A stretch of DNA of 64,000 nucleotides, from assembly GCF_041008525.1 (NCBI RefSeq), contig NZ_JBFLUG010000010.1, forward strand, positions 1 through 64,000, given 5' to 3'. A program made the translations under genes and the position numbers. The notes below the pieces were generated by a model, which worked only from the letters and a program-made list of their open reading frames with translations, was not told the DNA's origin and did no database searches. Source of the DNA: Parafrankia sp041008525. GTDB taxonomy: Bacteria; Actinomycetota; Actinomycetes; Frankiales; Frankiaceae. Shown here piece by piece: positions 59,324-64,000 of this stretch. Numbering within the stretch: the stretch's first letter is position 1; each line of letters starts with the position of its first letter.

Positions 59324-60040
59324 TCAGGCGAGGTGCTTCAGCGCCTCGCGGCGGGACAGCGGCGACAGGGCGGCTCCGCGAGCGGCAACGAAGCGGCGGA
59401 CCTCCGCCGGGTCCGTCCGGGCGTACTGGCGCAGCGCCCAGCCGATGGCCTTGCGGAGGAAGAAGTCCCGGTCGTCGAGGTTGGCGTCGATGCAGGCGTA
59501 CAGCAGCTCGAGGTCGGTCGCCGCTCTGAAGGACAGCTGGCAGATGATCGAGGTCCGCCGCCGCCACCGGTCGCTGTCGCGGCTCCAGCGCAGCATCACG
59601 GGACGGATCGCCGCGGGGTCGGCGGCGAGCAGCGGCCCGACCCGGTGGGCGGCGACCGCGTCGACATGGTCCCACCAGGCACCGGTTGTGATCATCTCCT
59701 CGTAGAGCTCCAGCGTCTCCGCCCGCTGGTAGGCCCGGTAGGCGCGGTCGCCGGTCAGGTCGACCGCCGCGTACCGCTCCTCGCGGTATGCCGCACCTCG
59801 CCACAGCTCCAGCACGGTCGCGGCCCAGCTGGCCTGGTCGGGCAGGGTCCGCGCGGCGAGGACGGGACGCAGCACCCGGTCCCGCACGGGCTTCGGCACG
59901 CCGCGGTACGGCATGTCGGACTTCATGTACGCCTGCATGGCCGGCGCCCTGGCCGGGTCGGCGGCGTCGGCGAGCGCCTCCCGCACCGCCGCCACCAGCC
60001 AGCCATCGACCGCCCCGCCGGCCATCCCGTCCCGTTCCAT
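59324..60040 (-). CDS. DNA alkylation repair protein (AlkD-like HEAT repeats)
   Basis: This 238-residue all-helical protein has repeats typical of AlkD/AlkC glycosylases: MPYRGVPKPVRDRVLRPVLA, WWDHVDAVAAHRVGPLLAADP and FFLRKAIGWALRQYARTDPAEVRRFVAARGAALSPLSRREALKHLA. AlkD enzymes excise positively charged alkylated purines without base flipping. The W and D of the WxxxD active region appear conserved. An ATG at 60025 is an alternative start. Confidence 0.87.
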   Translation of the reverse strand: MERDGMAGGAVDGWLVAAVREALADAADPARAPAMQAYMKSDMPYRGVPKPVRDRVLRPVLAARTLPDQASWAATVLELWRGAAYREERYAAVDLTGDRAYRAYQRAETLELYEEMITTGAWWDHVDAVAAHRVGPLLAADPAAIRPVMLRWSRDSDRWRRRTSIICQLSFRAATDLELLYACIDANLDDRDFFLRKAIGWALRQYARTDPAEVRRFVAARGAALSPLSRREALKHLA

Positions 60041-60136
60041 GGGTCGGCATGATGCCCGCCACCACCGACAGTCCGCCGCCTCGCCCGTCCCCCGTCCCCC
60101 GCCCGCTCCTCCGGACGAGCTCCGTCCTGTGACGCG

Positions 60137-61771
60137 GTGCCTCGCCCCCGTGGCGCTGGGTATGGGGGACTTGTGGGTCAACGCCTGGTACCGGATCGAC
60201 AGTGGCGAGGGCGGCGCGCGCTCGGGGAGCACCGCAGGGGCTCGTCGCAGTGCCGCCGTCCGCGCCGTGCCCCCGCGCTCCCGGGGCGGTGCGCCCGCTC
60301 GGCCGCGGCGATCGCACCACTCGTGATCATCATCGTGGTGTGCGTGGTCGATGCCTTGGGCGGGCCCGAGTTCGTCATCGTCTCCCTGGTCATGGGAGCT
60401 CCGCTGCTGGCCGCCGGTTTCGCCGGTCCGCGGCTGACCGGCATCTACGCCGTCGCCGCCCTGGCTGGAGCCGGTGCGCTGGCGGTCGCCGACGGGTTGA
60501 CGGATCCGGGGGCGGGCGGCGGGCCGGGCGCCAGGCTCATCCGCCTCGGCGGAATCGCGCTCGCGGGGGCTGTCGCTGTCGCGGTCTGCCGGGCCCGGCA
60601 GGCCCGCAACCGCCGGATGACCGAGATCGTGCGGGTCTCGGAGGTCGCCCAGCGCGCGATTCTCGGCACCGTCCCCGAGACCGTGCACGGCCTGCGTTTC
60701 GCGGCCGCCTACCGGAGCGCGGCGGTGGAGGCGCGGGTCGGCGGAGATCTGTACGAAGTGATGGACGGCCCGTGGGGGGTGCGGCTGATCGTGGGGGACG
60801 TACGGGGCAAGGGGCTGGGGGCGGTCCGGCTCACCAGTCGTGTGCTGGGTACCTTCCGCGCGCTGGCCGGGCGGCTGGGCGACCCCGGCGCCCTGGTCGT
60901 GGCCCTGGACTGCGAGGTCGCGGGATTCGAGGGCGAGGAGCCGGACCGCGGTGTGGCGGACTTCGTCACGGCGGTCGTCGCCCAGGTCGACGATGCCGGG
61001 TGCATGCAGCTGTTCAACTCCGGCCATCCCGATCCACTGCGGGTGCGCCGGGGCCGGGTGGAGGCCCTGTGCCCGCCAGTCCGGGACCTCCCTCTGGGCC
61101 TGGGTTGCTGCCCGGACCCGGTCCGGGTGCGGCTCGACCAGTCCGACCGGGTGCTGTTCTACACCGACGGCCTCGCCGAGGCGCGCCACCCGGCGACCCG
61201 GCAGTTCTTCCCGCTCCGCCCCGCGGTGCAGGAGGCGTTCGCCGCGGGCAGGGAGCTGCCCGAGTCGCTGGCGGCCCTGGTCGACGCGCTCGCGGACTGG
61301 ACGGAGGGTTCGCTCGACGACGATGTCGCGATGGTGGCTGTGGAGCGTGTCGGCCAGGACCACCAGGACCACCAGGTCGGCCTGGCCGGCCTGGCCGGCC
61401 TGGCCGGTCAGCTCAGCGGCGGCGGCCTGGGCGGGTCACGGGGTGAGGCGCGGGGCGTGCCAGGTACGGAGGCGGTCGTCGAGGTCGTCCAGGGCGGCGT
61501 GCCAGCCGACGTAGCCGCGGGCCTCGCCGACGAAGCGCCGGGACCGTCCGGCGATGACGGAGCTCGGCCGGTCGCGGGAGATGATGAGGGCCTCGTCGAC
61601 GAGGTGGACCGCGTTGTCCAGATCGCGCCGCTTGGCGGCGGCGGTGGCCGCGGCGATCCGGGCCATGGACCGCAGGCCGGTGGCCCCCGCCAGGTCGAGG
61701 TGGTGAATGGCCGCGTCGGTGTACACACTCGCCGCCCCCGGCATCCCGAGCTCGACGTAGGCGGCTGCTGA
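60137..61771 (+). CDS. PP2C/SpoIIE-type phosphatase with membrane N-terminus; 3' end antisense to neighbour
   Basis: Two to three membrane helices (AIAPLVIIIVVCVVDALGG; LVMGAPLLAAGFAG; LTGIYAVAALAGAGALAVA) are followed by a PP2C/SpoIIE domain (VGGDLYEVMDGPWGVRLIVGDVRGKGLGA; FNSGHPDPL; RVLFYTDGLAEAR; SLDDDVAMVAVE). The recognisable domain ends near 61355. The frame stays open for ~135 more codons, including LAGLAGLAG repeats, and overlaps the opposite-strand gene by 336 bp. The overlap may be real or the gene may have lost its stop. The start is uncertain; GTG 60137 has no good ribosome binding site. Confidence 0.82.
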   Translation: MPRPRGAGYGGLVGQRLVPDRQWRGRRALGEHRRGSSQCRRPRRAPALPGRCARSAAAIAPLVIIIVVCVVDALGGPEFVIVSLVMGAPLLAAGFAGPRLTGIYAVAALAGAGALAVADGLTDPGAGGGPGARLIRLGGIALAGAVAVAVCRARQARNRRMTEIVRVSEVAQRAILGTVPETVHGLRFAAAYRSAAVEARVGGDLYEVMDGPWGVRLIVGDVRGKGLGAVRLTSRVLGTFRALAGRLGDPGALVVALDCEVAGFEGEEPDRGVADFVTAVVAQVDDAGCMQLFNSGHPDPLRVRRGRVEALCPPVRDLPLGLGCCPDPVRVRLDQSDRVLFYTDGLAEARHPATRQFFPLRPAVQEAFAAGRELPESLAALVDALADWTEGSLDDDVAMVAVERVGQDHQDHQVGLAGLAGLAGQLSGGGLGGSRGEARGVPGTEAVVEVVQGGVPADVAAGLADEAPGPSGDDGARPVAGDDEGLVDEVDRVVQIAPLGGGGGRGDPGHGPQAGGPRQVEVVNGRVGVHTRRPRHPELDVGGC

Positions 61772-62464
61772 CAGCTCGGAGAGGGTCAGCACGTGCAGTG
61801 TGTCGATCGAGAAGCCAGGCTCGCCGTGCTGGTCCGCGGTCAGCGAACCGACGATGTTCCAGGCCCGGCCGACAGATTCGTGGACTCCCCAGGGGGCGCC
61901 GAGTGCACCGTGGGCGCGTGCCTCGATGGCGGCCGCCCGCGCCGCCGCGGGGGTCCCGGGGCCGACGAGTGCACGCCCGGCGGCGGCGAGCTCGACCGCG
62001 TCCGCCGGACGTCCGGCCTTGCGGGCCAGGGACGACTGCCACAGCCGGATCCAGCACATCAGCGTCGCGTCGCCGGCCTCGGCGGCGTGCTGGTAGGCGT
62101 CATCGAACGCGGCCGCGGCACCCGTGGTGTCCCCGGTGTCGTGGCGGGTCGTGGCCCACAGGGCCGTGAGCCGGCCGACCACCTGGTGCAGCCGCAGCCG
62201 GGTGGCGGACGGCAGGGAGTCCCGGGCCAGCAGGGAGCGCACCACGGGCAGGTGGCGCCGCAGCCGGGTGGCGGTGAGGGCGATCGGGGTGCGCTCGTAG
62301 TCGGCGGTGATCCGCGCCACCCGTTCGTCGAGGTGGCCGAGAAGGTCCGGTGACGGGCTCACCGCGCCGCTGCCCGCCGGGCCCGGCGACTCACCCGCGC
62401 CGAGGAGGTCGAGGGGGAGCAGGGCACCGGCGACCAGCAGCCGGCGCCGGGAACTGGCATCCAT
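61436..62464 (-). CDS. TPR-type regulator-like protein without HTH
   Basis: This 342-residue helical protein resembles the C-terminal TPR half of Streptomyces XRE regulators of the NsdA type (MDASSRRRLLVAGALLPLDLLG, then TPIALTATRLRRHLPVVRSLL). The HTH is absent, and the 270 bp upstream hold no intact HTH frame. Repeats such as DAYQHAAEAGDATLMCWIRLWQSSLARKAGRPADAVELA are clear. It may be a peptide-sensing or protein-binding fragment of a once-larger regulator. Its 3' end is antisense to the PP2C frame. Confidence 0.75.
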   Translation of the reverse strand: MDASSRRRLLVAGALLPLDLLGAGESPGPAGSGAVSPSPDLLGHLDERVARITADYERTPIALTATRLRRHLPVVRSLLARDSLPSATRLRLHQVVGRLTALWATTRHDTGDTTGAAAAFDDAYQHAAEAGDATLMCWIRLWQSSLARKAGRPADAVELAAAGRALVGPGTPAAARAAAIEARAHGALGAPWGVHESVGRAWNIVGSLTADQHGEPGFSIDTLHVLTLSELSAAAYVELGMPGAASVYTDAAIHHLDLAGATGLRSMARIAAATAAAKRRDLDNAVHLVDEALIISRDRPSSVIAGRSRRFVGEARGYVGWHAALDDLDDRLRTWHAPRLTP

Positions 62465-62734
62465 GCCTGGTGTCCTCCGCGTGGCACAGCGGAGGGTGGC
62501 AGCTGCCTTCGAGGTGGCGCCGTCGACCGGCCCCGTACTCCGCGCATGTCCCGGAATCCTGGAGCCACCGGGACAGCCCCGTCACCCTCCGTGCCACTGC
62601 CGGACACGAGCCGGCGACGGTTTCCGCGGGCAGGGGTGTCCTTTTGCCCCGCCCGCGGCCCGTTTTCCACCACGCAAACCCAACAGGCGCGCACCATGTG
62701 GGCTACACCGTTGCGGATGGGAGGAGCTGGCGGG

Positions 62735-63871
62735 CTACTCGCCCGCGTTGACGAGGTGCGCCACGTGGTGGGTGTCGTTGAAGCCGCGCAGCACCGCGGG
62801 GCCGTCGGAGTACCAGTCGACGGTGGTGATCGACACGAGGTCGAGGTGCAGGCGGTAGAGGACGGCCGGCTCCGCGGCGAGCGCCAGCTGGGTGAGGGCC
62901 TTGATCGGCGTGACGTGCGAGACGACCAGAACCCGCCCGGCGGGATACCGGGCCATGATGCGGTCCCGGGCAGCGGTGACCCGGGCGACGGTGCCCAGCA
63001 GGCTCTCACCCCCCGGCGGGGGAACCGCCGGGTCGGCCAGCCAGGCGTTGAGCTCGTCCGGGAAGCGCTCCCGGACCTCGCCGAAGGTAAGCCCCTCCCA
63101 GGCACCGAAGTCGGTCTCCCGCAGGTCCTCGTCGATGAGATAGTCGCGGCCGAGTGCGTCGGCGGTCTGCCGGGCGCGCTTGAGCGGCGAGCTGATGACC
63201 GCGTCGAACGGCTCGTCGCGCAGCCGGTCGGCGGCGGCCGCCGCCTGGTTCAGCCCGGTGTCGGTGAGGGCCGCCTCGACGTTGCCGCTGAACCGCTTCT
63301 CCACCGACATCGGGGTCTGGCCGTGGCGGAGCAGGACGGTCGTGGTCGGCGGCGCGGGCGGGGCCATCCAGCCGGACAGCCGGTTGGTGGTCGGTGCCTG
63401 GTGGGGCACCGGATCCGGCGACTGCGGGATGCTGGGCTCCCAGGTGCGGCCGGCGGCGGCGGCGTCCATGGCCTCGTTCGCCAGCCGGTCGGCGTGGCCG
63501 TTGCGGGCCCGCGGCACCCAGACGAACCGGACCCGGCCGAACCGCGACGCGAGCCCGGACGCCTCCGCGGCCAGCGGCCGCATCGACGGGTGCTTCACCT
63601 TCCAGCGCCCGCTCATCTGCTCGACGACGAGCTTCGAGTCCATCCGGACCTCGACCTCGGCGCCGGGGTCGACGTCGGCTGCGGCGCGCAGGCCGGCGAG
63701 CAGGCCCTCGTACTCGGCGACGTTGTTGGTGGCCGTGCCGATCGAGCCGGCGCGCTCCGCGAGCACCTCGCCGGAGCCGGCGTCCCGGACGAGCGCGCCG
63801 TACCCGGCAGGCCCGGGATTACCCCGGGAGCCTCCGTCAGCCTCGACGACCAGTCTGCGCCCAGCGCTCAT
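62735..63871 (-). CDS. RNase H / histidine phosphatase fusion (Rv2228c-like)
   Basis: This 378-residue bifunctional protein has an N-terminal RNase HI domain with the acidic residues in VVEADGGSRGNPGPAGYG, EYEGLLAGL and RMDSKLVVEQM, and NGHADRLANEAMD. A linker leads to a C-terminal histidine phosphatase domain (VLLRHGQTPMSVEKRFSG; AVISSPLKRARQTADALG; VLVVSHVTPIKAL). The mycobacterial orthologue couples RNase H with alpha-ribazole phosphatase-like activity. It is the last gene in the window; 129 bp follow with nothing recognisable. Confidence 0.92.
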   Translation of the reverse strand: MSAGRRLVVEADGGSRGNPGPAGYGALVRDAGSGEVLAERAGSIGTATNNVAEYEGLLAGLRAAADVDPGAEVEVRMDSKLVVEQMSGRWKVKHPSMRPLAAEASGLASRFGRVRFVWVPRARNGHADRLANEAMDAAAAGRTWEPSIPQSPDPVPHQAPTTNRLSGWMAPPAPPTTTVLLRHGQTPMSVEKRFSGNVEAALTDTGLNQAAAAADRLRDEPFDAVISSPLKRARQTADALGRDYLIDEDLRETDFGAWEGLTFGEVRERFPDELNAWLADPAVPPPGGESLLGTVARVTAARDRIMARYPAGRVLVVSHVTPIKALTQLALAAEPAVLYRLHLDLVSITTVDWYSDGPAVLRGFNDTHHVAHLVNAGE

Positions 63872-64000
63872 GCCGCCACTCCCCTCGCTCGTCCGGCCCG
63901 CAGAGGTACCCGCCTCCGCGGGGGGGATGCGTGACTTTACCGGCCGTTCGGCGGCGTGGACAGCGGGCGGGTGTGGCCCCCGGTCACAGACCGGACTCGG

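Overview
The window is chromosomal DNA from a very GC-rich actinobacterium. Gene order and family composition (gcvH-garA-ftsR-BFN-merR; parA-scpA-scpB-rluB-cmk-der; mycothiol-dependent formaldehyde dehydrogenase; RNase H/histidine phosphatase fusion) match the Actinomycetota, and the overall style fits a Frankia-like organism. That genus-level assignment is inference. The only tRNA is a tRNA-Pro(GGG), and RNase P RNA is encoded near the middle.

Region by region. 1-966: the 3' part of an IS110-family transposase, whose end abuts an ABC ATPase gene (978-2054) and appears to have cut off the partner permease gene at its start codon. 2179-13269 (minus strand): a conserved envelope, division and metabolism block (NlpC/P60 hydrolase, CDP-alcohol phosphatidyltransferase, GDP-mannose pyrophosphorylase/degenerate mutase fusion, two DUF881 proteins around a small basic membrane protein, GcvH, GarA, FtsR, bifunctional nuclease, MerR). 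14227-16446: tRNA-Pro, a D/K-rich secreted protein with an LPIAG-type tail, and a divergent class F-like sortase. 16498-26188 (minus strand): GNAT, Der, acyltransferase, Cmk, TyrA, RluB, ScpB, ScpA, a site-2-protease-like membrane protein and ParA, mostly with 4-nt start/stop overlaps. 26577-29525: mycothiol formaldehyde detoxification (mscR plus an MBL hydrolase), a LapA-like protein and rnpB.

29494-50256 is a 20.8-kb integrative element of the actinomycete ICE (AICE) type. It is inserted in the 3' end of rnpB and bounded by a perfect 32-bp direct repeat that regenerates the RNA 3' end. A tyrosine integrase lies next to attL. Two forward genes encode a Prim-Pol replicase and a DUF3987 ATPase, followed by a cluster of six TGTCGACA sites that looks like an origin or operator. 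A forward run of small accessory genes is punctuated by strong intergenic palindromes, three of them near-identical. A reverse, tightly overlapping transfer operon (43248-47843) encodes an FtsK/TraB-type translocase and SpdB-like membrane proteins. A forward winged-helix protein with an AT-rich, DnaA-box-containing insert lies near attR. Just outside attR is a vestige of a second, related integrase gene, which suggests that rnpB has been used more than once.

50512-63871 is ordinary chromosome: SRPBCC, GNAT, an ECF41-type sigma factor with a divergent partner and paired TGTCACA promoter-like motifs, pirin, a TPR protein, a decayed DUF302 gene, an EamA transporter, a four-gene cluster around a membrane-fused aminopropyltransferase (DUF2617-DUF4247-DUF350-SpeE-like), a DNA alkylation repair protein, a PP2C phosphatase whose reading frame runs antisense into its neighbour, a TPR protein, and the RNase H/histidine phosphatase fusion.
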